Below are positions 8,215-19,118 of a DNA stretch of 21,564 bases, piece after piece. A program made the position numbers and the translations under genes. The notes below the pieces were generated by a model, which saw nothing but the letters and a program-made list of their open reading frames with translations, was not told the origin of the DNA and searched no databases. The stretch is taken from NCBI GenBank assembly GCA_000969725.1, contig JXSR01S011406.1; one strand, 5' to 3'. Each line of letters opens with the position of its first letter. Within the stretch, counting starts at the first letter, position 1. This stretch comes from Ophiothrix spiculata (lineage: Eukaryota > Echinodermata > Ophiuroidea > Amphilepidida > Ophiotrichidae).

Positions 8215-9393
8215 ACATGAAGGTCTGTTGCAGTAGATGTGTCTCAAATATTTGTACTGGGAACCAAATAAGTGACAGTTATGCTGCATTCAGAGTTTGT
8301 GATTTCAGCAATAGATACTGTATAATTGGTTTATTTTGCGCTACATTAATTTTCACGTTCAATACGCTCAATTAGCTTAGCGCGAAATAAAATGTAGCGC
8401 AAAAAGTTGTTTGTATATAACTGGCGCACTTGAAAATTAAATTAAAAAACACGTGAAATGATTCAAAATAGCTCAAAACTACTTGTGCGAAAATTACTGA
8501 GCGTGAAAATATTGGCATTTACAGTATTTCTTGATGCAAGTTTCTCTGCAAGAGTGCCAGCCTCATGCTCACCACATTGTTTTATTTCTATTTTATTGGT
8601 TATTAATAAGATATTTGGTGAAGACGAAAGAAGAGATTTGCTAAATCTTTTGTAGCATGTACTATAGTTATGCATCACATAATGTCAGCTAATGATCAAT
8701 TAACTCTGGATGCAGTCATAACTCCACTAAAGCATACTCTGCAATAATCATGATCTTGTTAACTTGTGCAAGTTTTGGATGAATAGAAACTCTAGTCTAT
8801 CCCTATCTGTTTATAATTTTGCTATCATTTCATGCAAAAAAATCTTAAGTTCAAAGTTTTTTAGTGCATTTTGATTTTATTTTGTATGCCTGGGTAGTTA
8901 ACACCAAATTCAGCTGTTGACAATAAGATCTATAATCAAAAGTAAATGTGTGCAGAGGCTGCATGGAATTACAAATATGGGAGGCATAGCGCACTATAAA
9001 TCCCCAGTATTTTACAATTCACCATTGGAGGGATAACTTAATGATGTAGGTTCAGGTTGACTTTTGATGTCTTAATTGGAATATTTTTTTAGGATGTAAT
9101 TTATTTTATTGAATAGATTAAAATATGAATAAATTCATGTTGTCTTCAATATTTCTCAAATTTGTAAGCTTTCTCTTTTTATATTTTACTCATTATGCTT
9201 TTAAATGGAAGGCTCCAGTAAGTTTTTTATTCAAACAATTAAAAAAAAATGAATTTTCTCATTGTGATGGTGATTGGTTATTGGCTACAACTTTTCAGTT
9301 CCTTTAATTTGTTTTATTGTTAAGTAATCTATGATAAGCACAAGTTTTCATTCCTTTGTCAGTGTAAACCAAAGAAATTACAACCGAGAAGCG
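8215..9393. other. Intron, no clear feature
   Basis: The frame open from the CH exon ends at 8373. Beyond it the sequence is AT-rich. Exon-like signals near 9095 and 9163/9212 were checked and all frames contain stops. Confidence 0.45.
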
Positions 9394-9982
9394 GTGCTGG
9401 CGGCCATCTTGTTGTTGCTCATGGAGCAGAGTTATTGTACCTCCTCATTTGTTTGGAACCAGGCTAAGTTGCTTGGTAGACTGCGTCAATCTTTATTTGA
9501 TGCATTGTTCGTCATCTGAGTGCGAGAAAGTGGTATCTGCAATGGCTGCCTTATGTTACATTTATTTAACATCTTATCACTAGAGTATGACAAATTGCTC
9601 AAAATTTCCCATCCATATGTCAGTGGCTCTTGAAGTGGTTCTTCAGGTGACTCTTGAAATGGTTCTTCAGGTGAAGAACCATTTCAAGAGCCACTGACCC
9701 AAGACTGGAGATTACGATGCGCAATGCAAGTTAATGACAAATGGCAGCTATTGCAGATACGACTTTCTTGCACTCATCACATGACGAGTTATAGACAGAG
9801 TGAGCATTTGATTTCACATGCAATTGAAATCCCTGTGTTCAGCAGCTTCTATTGTAGCTTGCTCCAAACTAGATATACCCATTGTCCCACGATTCCATTT
9901 CAAAGAGTCTCGAAAAAATGCTGGAGGTACAATAACTCACCCTCCGTGAGCGACAATCAAAGATGGCTGCCAACCCATAGGA
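9394..9982. mobile_element. Foldback element with central hairpin
   Basis: The left arm (about 9394-9646) and right arm (about 9673-9982) are inverted copies with gaps. Shared blocks include GGC(G/A)GCCATCTT, GAGTTATTGTACCTCC, GAAAGT(G/C)GTATCTGCAAT and GTCAGTGGCTCTTGAAG. At the centre, 9651-9668 and 9673-9690 form a perfect 18-bp stem around a 4-base loop, and 9619-9644 can also pair with 9673-9698. The left half is a tandem of about 25 bases. A third, single arm lies at 20885-21090. No coding sequence is seen. Confidence 0.75.
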
Positions 9983-10917
9983 TTTTCATGGCGGTCAAAT
10001 ATAAATGGCAGCGAGCACCGGTTCTCCTTTATAATTTCTTTAGTGTTAACACAAATTTAACGTTCAGGGCCCTTTTGCGTGTAACTACAAAAAAGTGTAA
10101 TGGACGGCCCTGTACATAGGATATAAGTTTTACATTGCCCAAGTAATGGTGGTTGTGAGTAAGTCCCATTTATGATTTTACTTATTTTATTAATTTATTG
10201 CACACTTGAAGGGTTACTGCCCTTAGAAATGCAGACAGTCATTAGTGTATCGGCCTCACATGACAGATGCGTTTGATACAGCTTTTGGAAATTCACCGTT
10301 TTTCTCATTACACCTCTTTGTCTTTAACATTATTCAATATATTATATACTCCCTGACAAAAAAATCAGAAAGAATGGACATATTTTCTCCTATTGTTGTT
10401 GGATTTATTTTTTGGAAAATGACCTCAAGATATTTGAACCTTGAAAATGTACGCTCAAGTTTTAGACCACTACACTGGGTATTTGTTTCAAGTACGTGTT
10501 CACAAATTATGTCCAACAACAATAAATTAAAATGATGATTTAGCTTAGTATAATTTTTCTGAAATTAATAGAATTTGAAAGAAGTGGTCTCATGAATCCA
10601 TGACAATCTATTTTTATTTAAAATTGATACTGGGGTCTAGCCAATGCCATTGTTCTTTGAATTACAAAAATCCAACTCATCTATAGAAACATGTGTTATG
10701 CAGAGTGAACTTTGTGTTCTGATTTTCGTTTTTGATGGGGAGTACATGTTAGTATCTTTTATTGTATCAAAACTTTTCAAGTTACATACGCATACAAGTC
10801 GCACTAAATTGTCATAAGACTCTTTTCTATTGATTTCCATTTTTTTAAAAGACAATTGTGCATGTTAGTAATCTATGTTGGTGGTGGTCTATTTTGGATG
10901 TTGATTTATTTCCACAG
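9983..10917. other. Intron, no clear feature
   Basis: This is AT-rich sequence up to the candidate exon at 10918. Open frames here (for example 10245-10535) are AT-rich and carry no recognisable motif. Confidence 0.45.
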
Positions 10918-10980
10918 AGTGCCAAATTTGGCAATAAAAGACGAAATTGTATTTCATCACCACTTGATCCGAACAAAAAT
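10918..10980 (+). CDS. Candidate phase-0 cassette exon in the CH-splitting intron
   Basis: The segment is bounded by TTATTTCCACAG (ending 10917) and GTAAGCA (from 10981). It is 63 nt long and open in phase 0, reading SAKFGNKRRNCISSP then LDPNKN (21 residues). The product is basic in the first half and Ser/Pro/Asn-rich in the second, with no known domain that I recognise. Placed between 8051 and 20686 it would be spliced without changing the frame of the CH domain. Good signals at both ends, an open frame and a length divisible by three make chance less likely. No homology supports it, and vertebrate LRCH proteins are not known to me to carry such an insert. Confidence 0.45.
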
Positions 10981-11750
10981 GTAAGCATTTCTGTAGGAGT
11001 TGTTTGAATGATGTGCACCGAATACACTACAAGGCAGCTATGATAGACGAATGGAAGAAATGAATGTAATAGCTGCTTTGGGTTTATTTACTTTTAATTG
11101 TTTAATGCTTGATTATTTCTCCCCGGAGATATTTTGGAATGGACATGTGTTTTCATTTCAATCAGTGACTAAATTGATGAAAAGTAATCATTTTAGACAT
11201 ATTTTGGCATTATGTTTTGCAAAACATTAGTATTGTTTGATAATTATTAATTTTTTTCAAAGGTGTTTTTAACACTGTTCCAAAGTCTTATAAGTTGCAT
11301 TATATTTTACAATGTGATACAGAAAGAATTATTTAAAAAAATCAAAATTAAAATACCTGTCTTGTATTCTATGCACATTTTTAACAAACATAGCTGAGAG
11401 GCCTATTTGTTGCGATGGTGATGTTTAATGTCCTTGTACAGCCATGCAGATAGTTACAGCAAAAAGCAACTATGTGGAAAAAAAGGACTGGTTTCAGAGC
11501 ATTTGTCATTTTGTCAAAATTGTTCCGTTATTGTTCCAAGGGTAGATACAAAAGTTAACTTTGGGTGAGCCTTATTCTTCTTTTAAAGACTCTTGAGAAA
11601 TGATTTTCATACACATTTCATTAAAAGAGTGCTTAAGACTTAATGATGTGAAAACAGAATTCTAAATAATAAAAAAAATCAGAAGTTACGTCAATCTCCA
11701 CAACCAATTTGTGAATAAGATAATCCATTCACAACTCTTAAATTTTTTAG
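10981..11750. other. Intron, no clear feature
   Basis: No inverted repeats or splice-bounded frames were noticed between the two candidate exons. Confidence 0.45.
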
Positions 11751-11814
11751 ATATTGAAATACCGAGCTCGTTTAGAATTGGAGAATGATGATACCGAGCT
11801 CTGTACAGGGTTTT
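11751..11814 (+). CDS. Candidate frame-changing (poison-type) exon
   Basis: An AAATTTTTTAG acceptor ends at 11750 and a GTAAGT donor begins at 11815. The 64-nt segment is open only when entered in phase 0, reading ILKYRARLELENDDTEL then CTGF, and it leaves in phase 1. If joined to the segment at 14095 it would read C-F-S-R-stop; to 16034, S-I-R-stop; to 20686, S-stop. It would therefore act as a switch giving an altered C terminus or transcript decay. It contains a direct repeat of ATACCGAGCTC (11759-11769 and 11791-11801), so it may be chance or repeat-derived. No homology is recognised. Confidence 0.28.
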
Positions 11815-12073
11815 GTAAGTTTTGAAATAGGCTAGCAGAAGCGGGTTATTGCCATGTGTTGATCAGGGTTTTTTTTGTTTTGTTTGATGTTTCTTATCAT
11901 GTTTCCATCTTTAATCTTGGCAATATTATGAAATCAAAAATGATGATCATAACAATATGGCAATGAATGATGACAGAAACTCTGGAGCCAGTCACTTAGT
12001 TGGAGTTGGTGGTGATGTGTGCCAAGCAATGCAGCAGTTTAGCAGTCAAACCAGCTAGGAGCTAGATTGGACC

Positions 12074-12169
12074 AAGTACACTTTAGGTCCCATCCAACAT
12101 TTTAGGGTTATGGGATAGGGTCAGGGTTATGGGAACGGTGAAGTTTTTGATGGGACCTAAAGTATACTT
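12074..12169. mobile_element. Very short TIR element (96 bp)
   Basis: The arms 12074-12094 and 12149-12169 are inverted copies with one mismatch (AAGTACACTTTAGGTCCCATC against GATGGGACCTAAAGTATACTT). Between them the unit AGGGTTATGGGA occurs twice (about 12104 and 12124). The size fits a minimal MITE or a local inverted duplication. Confidence 0.6.
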
Positions 12170-12782
12170 TTTCAACTAGATTTGTTAATAGTGGCAATTT
12201 GTTAGATGTACTAGACCTTAAGCTTAGGAAATTGGGTTGGAATATTTAGTACATCCATTAGTTATGAACTGGTATTTTGTCTTACAAACTTAGGCTGGTG
12301 TTGGAGACTGCCATATAAATATTTGTTTAAAAATATTGGAGACACTAACAGTAAATAATAATACATCATAACAAATGAAAGAACTGTCTTTAAAAATGGC
12401 CATTAGTTGAAAATGTATTATATTGTTTCTGCGAAGGGCTAAGGTGCAATGGAAAGAAAACAAATTTCAGCATGCAGGTTGGAGACGCTAACATGTGGAG
12501 AAATGGTTTGCTTTTTGTCAAATCAGTGTATCTTGAGAGGTATCATTTTGAAGTATTAACAAATGAATATTCGAGACAGCGGTGATAGAAAAATACTTGA
12601 AAATTGTTCAAGGTGATTTTTTTTAAGATAAGTAGAAAACTTTGGAGTAATGCCTTAGCAAGTTTGCAGTCATGAAGTTAGTGTGAAGATGTATGTTGTC
12701 ATTAGCCAGTAGAGTTTAAAATATGTAGAATCTAGGAACTGACTTTGCAACATTTCAGTCAATAGTCGCAGTACTACTGGTC
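12170..12782. other. Intron, no clear feature
   Basis: The phrase GGAGAC(A/G)CTAAC recurs at about 12340 and 12482, but no larger repeat supports an element. Confidence 0.45.
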
Positions 12783-13187
12783 TTCACAGTAAATTAATTC
12801 ATTTATTGTAAAGGAATTCCTATACTGTAGAGTAAATTAATTAATTTACTCATAACTTCTAAGATCAATTTTAGAGCAAACTATAAACATTGGAAAGTAT
12901 TTTAGAGCATTTTCTTTTTGAATGGATCCTGTTCTACAACATCAGCTATGACATTTTGAATTTTATCTGCCAAAAAATTAAAAAAAAACAAAAATGTGCA
13001 GCAGATAGAATTCAAAATTTCATTATAAAATGTTTAGGATAGATCCCATCCAAATAGAAAATGCTCTAAAATGTTCCCTGATGTTCATAGATTGTTCTAA
13101 AAATTGATTTTAAGTTAAGAGTAAATGAATTCATTTACTTTACAGTATAGGAATTCCTTTACAGTAAATTAATTCATTTATTGTGAA
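12783..13187. mobile_element. Foldback element, arms about 190 bp
   Basis: The whole segment is an imperfect palindrome. Left blocks TGTAAAGGAATTCCTATACT, TTTTAGAGCATTTTCT and ATTTTGAATTTTATCTGC reappear inverted in the right half. The centre is the A-rich run near 12972-12995. It has no coding sequence. Long arms with a short spacer are typical of foldback or long-TIR non-autonomous DNA transposons. Target duplications were not resolved. Confidence 0.8.
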
Positions 13188-13623
13188 TGAATTACATCCT
13201 TTCCCGAACTGATATAGTCAAGATATCTTTGAGACTAAAGTCTTTGCCATAATTCCTCGGACAAAATCAGTCACCTGACCACCAATTGCAGGGCACCGAT
13301 CACGTTCGTAAACAATTGGCCTTGCATTCTGGATGTTTATTTACATCATCCGAAGAATTGTGACGGCGACATTAGTAAAACTGGGTACAAAATCACAAAG
13401 TTTTAAAGTTGAAGTTCCCGTCTTTTATTTACCCATGCCGTATTTAAATGCTGCAATGTACCCATACATAGTATATTTAATGGATAGAATAATCTTGCTA
13501 CCAGGATTGGGTAGGATGTAGAAATAATTAAATAACCATACCAGATTCAAAGTGATCAAGGTTAGAAATGTATTTTTCAAGTTATGAAACAACAATTTAT
13601 CATAGCTATAATGCACATGTTTC
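13188..13623. other. Intron, no clear feature
   Basis: The open frames here on both strands overlap each other and show no recognisable domain. Confidence 0.45.
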
Positions 13624-13626
13624 TTA

Positions 13627-13994
13627 GGCCAAAAAAAATAAATTGTTTGTTGGCCCTCCAGAGGAAAAATTAAAATTTTGGGTCGGTCAGTCGGTTAATT
13701 TTTTTCTTCTTACTCTTCACATATATTTTAAAGAATGATGTCGTTCCATGGATTTTATCGTGAATACCAAGCAATGCAGGGCTTAAACAAATATTGTGGG
13801 TCATTATTTAGAGGAAATATGCATTCTACTACTAAATGTGACTTTACACTGCTAAATTTTACTTTTTCCATTGAAAATATTGATTTTTTCATATTTTGCA
13901 TGTTTGAAGGGGAAAAAATGAACTAAAATACTCGACCCAAATTTTTGGCATTTTAGGGTCGGTCGCGGAGGGCAAACAAACATTTTTTTTGGCC
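13627..13994. mobile_element. Harbinger/Tourist-like MITE (368 bp)
   Basis: It has the same structure as the copy at 3255-3623: GGCCAAAAAAAA at the left, TTTTTTTTGGCC at the right, and TTA on both flanks (13624-13626 and 13995-13997). The subterminal GTTTGTTGGCCCTCC pairs with GGAGGGCAAACAAAC, followed inwards by GGTCGG motifs. The interior differs from the other copy despite nearly identical length, so the two belong to related subfamilies. The frame 13735-13926 is not a gene. Confidence 0.8.
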
Positions 13995-14094
13995 TTATCT
14001 TGTTATAAACCCTTGCTTAAAATAAGTTTGCTAAAGTTGAGGGCTAGCATTTATTTATGTATTAGATGGTAAAGCACTATTTTCCTGTTTGCAG

Positions 14095-14127
14095 GTTTCT
14101 CCCGATGAGAGCAGTCAGCCTTGTAAG
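14095..14127 (+). CDS. Candidate phase-0 microexon in the CH-splitting intron
   Basis: The acceptor is TTTTCCTGTTTGCAG, ending 14094, with a strong pyrimidine tract; the donor is AAG|GTATAT at 14128. The 33 nt encode VSPDESSQPCK, eleven residues in phase 0 at both ends. The product is acidic and Ser-rich with S-P and S-Q pairs that could be phosphorylation sites (inference). The size and phase fit a microexon that can be included or skipped without disturbing the downstream CH sequence. No homologue is recognised. Together with the segments at 10918 and 16034 it forms a same-phase series. Confidence 0.45.
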
Positions 14128-16033
14128 GTATATAACATGCATTGTTCATGCATCCATAATGTGTGCACTTGTCTCATGACACCAGGGTGACATCCTACAA
14201 CAATATAAATAGCAATGTATCTAATTGTCCCTGCAATGCACTGGGGAAATTGAAATCAAAGATATCTACATGTAGTGGTTTCGGAGTTTTGATATTTCCC
14301 ATAAACATAGTATAAAGTCATTATGACCACAATCCAGCTCAAGATTCATTCTGGTTAGAATTTCAAACTAGAGCAGTTTTCCTTCATCTAAAAATTTATT
14401 TGTCATTAACACAACAATTCAGCATCAGATTTAGTCTGGGCATTTTGTCATCATAAAGCCATTTTAAACACCATCCAGCTTAGATTCATCCTAGGTCACT
14501 ACATAGTTTAGAGCCTGGCATCTATTGAAGTATAAGGTCATTTAAATCTACCTGTGAAAGGGTCATAATACTCATGCTTAGATGTCTTAGAACTGGTCTA
14601 GTTTAGTTTAGTATTTGCCCAAGAAAGTAATCATTTTCTCATGATTTAGAGAGGTCAAGTAAACTAATCGGTAACAGAAAGCCGTTATCTGCAGTGGTTG
14701 GCAAAATCAAAATGTGTATCAGACGGGATTATTTGATGCCTTGAAACCATAGATATAGTACAAAAACCTTCAACAAACACATTTGGAGTGTCAACTATTG
14801 TAGATATCTGAACCGCATTTGTAGATTTGTTTATGTGTCTCTCGCTAGATTTCCACTTCAGTTTTCCACTATTTGATGCAGGGATGATTAGATGTGTTGC
14901 CTTAAATCATGTAGAATTTAACCTCATGTAGTTTTATGCCCCAATAAACTTAAATGTATAATTATAGAAGAGGGAAGTTTTCCCTGTTTAAGTGTGTGAT
15001 ATATGCTAAGGATTAATTTTAATATTTAGAAGTTGTTGAGACTAGTTGTCAGAAGCTCTGTTCCTAAACATGCTGCAATGTCATGCCCCACAAAACATGC
15101 GACTTGATGACAAAAGCACTGGCACCAGTGTTTATGAAGGTTTTTGAACTTGTGCCAATTTGACCAACCAAAAGTTGAGCTATTTGCGCCAAAATCATGA
15201 GCTGAGACTGAAAACTAGCTAAAAAAAGCAAAAAAACAACAACAACCAACATTGTTTACACTTTTGTTACAGAAACCTTTTGTGCCAATTTGCCCGGTCC
15301 CTGCACCAATGGCGAGCCAAATGGCCTATTAGCAGGAACACTGACTGGCACTGATTTTATGATATTAAACCATAATCAGAACAGAGACCCCGATACCATT
15401 ATCGTTGTAGTATAGAGTGCGAGTGTTATGATGTTGATTAATTGTGTGCTTTAATGTAATGATACTTTAATACATAAACCTCTTAATTTCAAAATCTGAA
15501 GTGAGATAAAATAAAGGAGTGCTCTTTGTTTAGCATTATACCATTTTCATTAGTGGTTTGTTTTTAGAACCGTAATACAACAATATTTTGGATGTTCAAA
15601 CAACAGCTTTGTTGTAATGAGTTTGCACTGTTTTTTGGCATGAACATTTTTAGACATGGGTCTTAGGGTTGTGTGTGTGAAAGTGTGAAAATAATTAATG
15701 GTGTGCTGTTTTGTTATTTACATGTGTGCATGATAAGTTCAAGGGGGGTTATGAGGGTGATTTTTTATTTAAGGTTTTTCATGCTATATAGTCATTGCAG
15801 ACGATCTTGCAGTCTACAATGATAAAGGCCAACAATGCGTCCACCAATGGCTAGAGTATATTTAATGTTTTGTGGACACGCTAAGAAGAAGAAGATTGTG
15901 AAATTTTAAACCTCACCTGCATTTAGAATCTTGTGGGTAAATAAAGAAAACTGAACAAAAAAAAAATGAAAAAAAAGGAAGAAATTTAAATTGCTGTAAA
16001 ATATAAAACTGGTGTTGTTAATGACTTTCTCAG
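14128..16033. other. Long intron stretch, weak repeats only
   Basis: The phrase TTGTGCCAATTTG occurs at about 15153 and 15279, and CACTGGCACCAGTG (about 15118) is a short palindrome, but no element borders could be drawn. No coding, RNA or splice-bounded segment was noticed. Confidence 0.45.
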
Positions 16034-16075
16034 CAATCAGATGATGAAAAAGAAAAAGAAAGCTGGGAAATACAG
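16034..16075 (+). CDS. Candidate phase-0 microexon in the CH-splitting intron
   Basis: The acceptor GACTTTCTCAG ends at 16033 and the donor is ACAG|GTACTG at 16076. The 42 nt read QSDDEKEKESWEIQ, fourteen strongly charged residues, in phase 0 at both ends. The purine-rich core (GAAAAAGAAAAAGAAAG) resembles an exonic splicing enhancer for SR proteins, which is typical of microexons. A TIR element starts only about 10 bases past the donor (16085-16557), so the donor lies next to a mobile-element insertion. A simple purine-rich stretch could also look open by chance. Confidence 0.4.
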
Positions 16076-16084
16076 GTACTGTTA

Positions 16085-16557
16085 TGTCATATCATTTCGG
16101 CGGAACTCACAATTCGGATACGTATCGGAATTTGGATACCCACGTATTAAAATTCTGATACCCGTATCAGAATTAGGATATGGAGGGTATCCGAATTCTG
16201 ATACGCCTGGCAAGTACATGTAGAACATCTTTCTTGCATCTACAATAAATGTATCTGTGAAAAAGGTCATTCTCATCTATGTAATTCCAGCGGAACAGCT
16301 TCGAAACATGCACTGATCACAGAAAGCAAAATAATTAGGCCAAAACTTTGTTAGAATTAGATGACAAATGATGATAATGTTATTGACTTTTGTACATACC
16401 ACTATGGTGCGCGGCGAAGCTGAATATTCATTTCAGGTGATATTCCATTTCAGCTATTTTTAATCCAAAATCAGATACGGGATCAGAATTTTGATACGGG
16501 TTATCTAAATTCATATACGTATCCAAATTGTGAGTTCCGCCGAATTGATATATGACA
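16085..16557. mobile_element. TIR element with GAATTC.GATAC subrepeats
   Basis: The left end (16085 onward) and right end (to 16557) are inverted copies. They share TTCGGCGGAACTCACAATT and GGATACGTAT, then CCCGTATCA.AATTCTGAT. Inside each arm the motif AATTC(T/G)GATAC recurs in both directions, at least six times in the left arm. On the - strand this translates as repeated YPNSDT, an effect of the repeat and not a protein family I recognise. The element begins about ten bases from the candidate microexon donor at 16076. Confidence 0.75.
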
Positions 16558-17040
16558 AGGGCAATATGGCTATGGATCAAACTCTGCATATGTACCACCA
16601 CTCTGGGCACACTGGCAGTGGTAGTGTCATGCATTTTTTCTGTGTTGTTTCGGGGCACTGCTTACAAATCAAAATTTAGGAAAAGGCAATTGTCATATTA
16701 TCAAGGAGGTTGAGCTCCCATGCCAGCTACCTGTTATTTGGAAAATAATAAAGAAGTTCTATTCAAGCGACATTTGTCAAGTCAACGAAATGGAAAACTA
16801 TTTTAAACAGGGTATTTGACTATTGTGATGTATTGGAAAACCATTTTTATATGGTATTATGGCATGTGTCAAATTTGTTGGTGGTTGAACATAGAACGTA
16901 GCTGATATCAAGTACACCACAGTTTTTGGATTCATTAGTAAAGTAGTCTTCCAAACCATGCCATTAATCACTATGGGAGTACTAGGTACATATGTCAGAT
17001 TAACCTGCTATGCTGAATAGTCCCTGCTCTACATGGACTC
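16558..17040. other. Intron, no clear feature
   Basis: Nothing beyond AT-rich intron is seen. Confidence 0.45.
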
Positions 17041-17158
17041 TATTGCTGATCCATACAACATTGATCCATTTGCCATTGAATAGTGGTGGAGATTGAACAA
17101 AAATTACAAGTTTTCTTCCAGCAGTTCATCGAAAACAATAATCAATGGATCAGCAATA
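17041..17158. repeat. Short inverted repeat pair
   Basis: TATTGCTGATCCAT at 17041-17054 is exactly inverted at 17145-17158, enclosing 90 bases. It may be a tiny MITE or a chance hairpin. No target duplication is evident. Confidence 0.45.
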
Positions 17159-19115
17159 AATCGAAGCACTCTACTGTCATTTCAATATGTGGCATAATAC
17201 TGATACTTTTAACTAAATCAACACTGATATAAATTAACAAGTAGGGAACACAATATAGGGTTCTTCAGGCCAATTTTAATGAGCAATTTTGTAGATCATT
17301 AGTTCCAATGCATTAGAGTGACAGAATTGAATCTGATCGGTCCCATAATGCATCAGGAAAGATTGATCAACAATATAGCCTTTTCAGAATTATGGAAAGG
17401 CCTTTCTTGATAACAAGTGGGTACAATAAACAAGATTAACTCAACTCTTAAACTTTTGCACTTAGCTCCTAACCGTTGATTTTAAAATATAATCTGTGGT
17501 CCTAGAATTTTTTTTTTCTTTTAGAAACTTAAATTTTTTGTTCCACATTTGTGGTCCCAAGACAGTATGAATCTAACTTATTGTATAGGGAAAGGCGATT
17601 TTTGTATTTGCAGAACTACGTCCAATAAAACTGTCTGTATTTTCTTTTTCGCACCAATTGTGTCCCTGGACCCCACCAATGTGGGCCACTGGACCATCGA
17701 CCACGAGGGCTTCATTTGCTATGCCAGACATTATGCCCTTTTTTTCCAGTACCCTATTAAACCTGAAGCTTCCTGACTGATATACAATTAATTTCTTAAT
17801 TGCTTGACTGGTGAATTTTCCATAAGTGCCTCAAATTGCTTGTTTCGTGCCTCAAATTGTTAGTTATTACAAAAAGTTGTCATGTATTTTTACCTTGATG
17901 CCACTGCAAAATTTTAGTACAAAATCATTGATCAACATAATTTAAGTTAGTACTTGATTGATATGATTTGGGTATATATGGTAATGATGATGATATCAAG
18001 TTTTAATCAAAAACGTCTTGAGAAAATGTGTTTTTGAAACTCATTCTATAGGTATACATATTTATCAACATACTTTCATCTTATGAGCACTTGTTCTTCA
18101 TATCTTGCACAGGATGTCTTAACAAACTCACAGTCATTCAGTTAATGACCATGATCTATTTCATAAACTTCTTTCTGCACTTTGTCGAATTTAAAATCAG
18201 TTTATCAACTTTTTTCACTTGGTCACTTATTTCAATATTCATTTTATGGCAAATCATAGAGACAAGTAAAATTCCTAATTACTATCCCACAGTAACTGTA
18301 TTGTTTTGGTACTATCTAGGTACTTTGAAGCTATAAAGTAACTGAACTGATGTGATATTACCGTCGTAGCAATCTTTATCTTTCAACTCTTATCAATATT
18401 TTCTATAAACTGATTTCCTCTTTATGCAAAAATGATTATCTGAAAGAGGTTTATTAATTTAGGTAAAGGTTGGCACATGATTTGAATATGTGAAAATACT
18501 GGATGTATTCTGCACATTTGAGTGCAATCCATGGATTTAGAGGAGAGCTACCAGACTTGATGTTACTTTTATTCTGGCATGGGATCAAAATGGGGGATAT
18601 TCGGATTTTTGCCGATGATACATCGCATCTTGTCGTTAAGCACAAATATTGAAAAACGCACACACGCTTTGCGCACAGTTTGGCTGTAAAGTATTTGCAT
18701 GGTTTGACTGTACGTGCAACTGAATCTGTGTCCGATGTTTATTTTGGCGGGAACCAAGTGTACCCGAATACCCAAATTTGAGCTCCATGGCTGACGACGC
18801 CATTACATAGACCTGTATACTGAATCTGGTGTTTCCTCTCTAAATCTTTGGTCCAATCATTAGTTGTAATGTGAAAAAAACACATCCAAGGGTACTACAA
18901 TATGATATGCATTCACAAATGGAACCACATTTCAAGGTATCTCTTATACATTAAAAATATCAGGAAGTGGTGGGTTTTGCGTTGGATAGAATGACAATAC
19001 CCTTATTGAGAGGAAGATGTTTTTAGGACAAGAATAGAGATTTTTCCCTCACAGGGGCCAAAAAAGTTTCATCATCCAAGAGTTGAACTTTGACCTCAAT
19101 ATTATTAAAACAGAT
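17159..19115. other. Long intron stretch, one GC-richer patch
   Basis: The patch 17650-17780 is richer in GC and reads open (about SLDPTNVGHWTIDHEG); its end shares 19 bases with 21069-21087. It may be an old repeat fragment. The rest shows nothing supportable. Confidence 0.4.
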
Positions 19116-19118
19116 ATA

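Noticed and set aside
8052-8373. Continuous coding exon to 8373
   Set aside because: A consensus donor at 8052 and the contiguity of PSPAV-PKLT in relatives make splicing at 8051 the default; the remainder is treated as possible alternative sequence only.
9094-9212. Exon between TTTTTTTAG and GTAAGC/GTAAGT
   Set aside because: All three frames contain early stops.
9619-9698. MicroRNA gene
   Set aside because: The perfect hairpin is the centre of a long foldback element, and a perfect stem with no bulges is not typical of an animal miRNA precursor.
16082-16276. Repeat protein with YPNSDT units on the - strand
   Set aside because: The repeated residues follow from DNA subrepeats of a TIR element; there is no start, splice or family support.
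17519-17572. Exon after the TTTTCTTTTAG acceptor
   Set aside because: The only nearby donor-like site (GTATGA) is weak, and the segment would leave in phase 1 with no supporting similarity.
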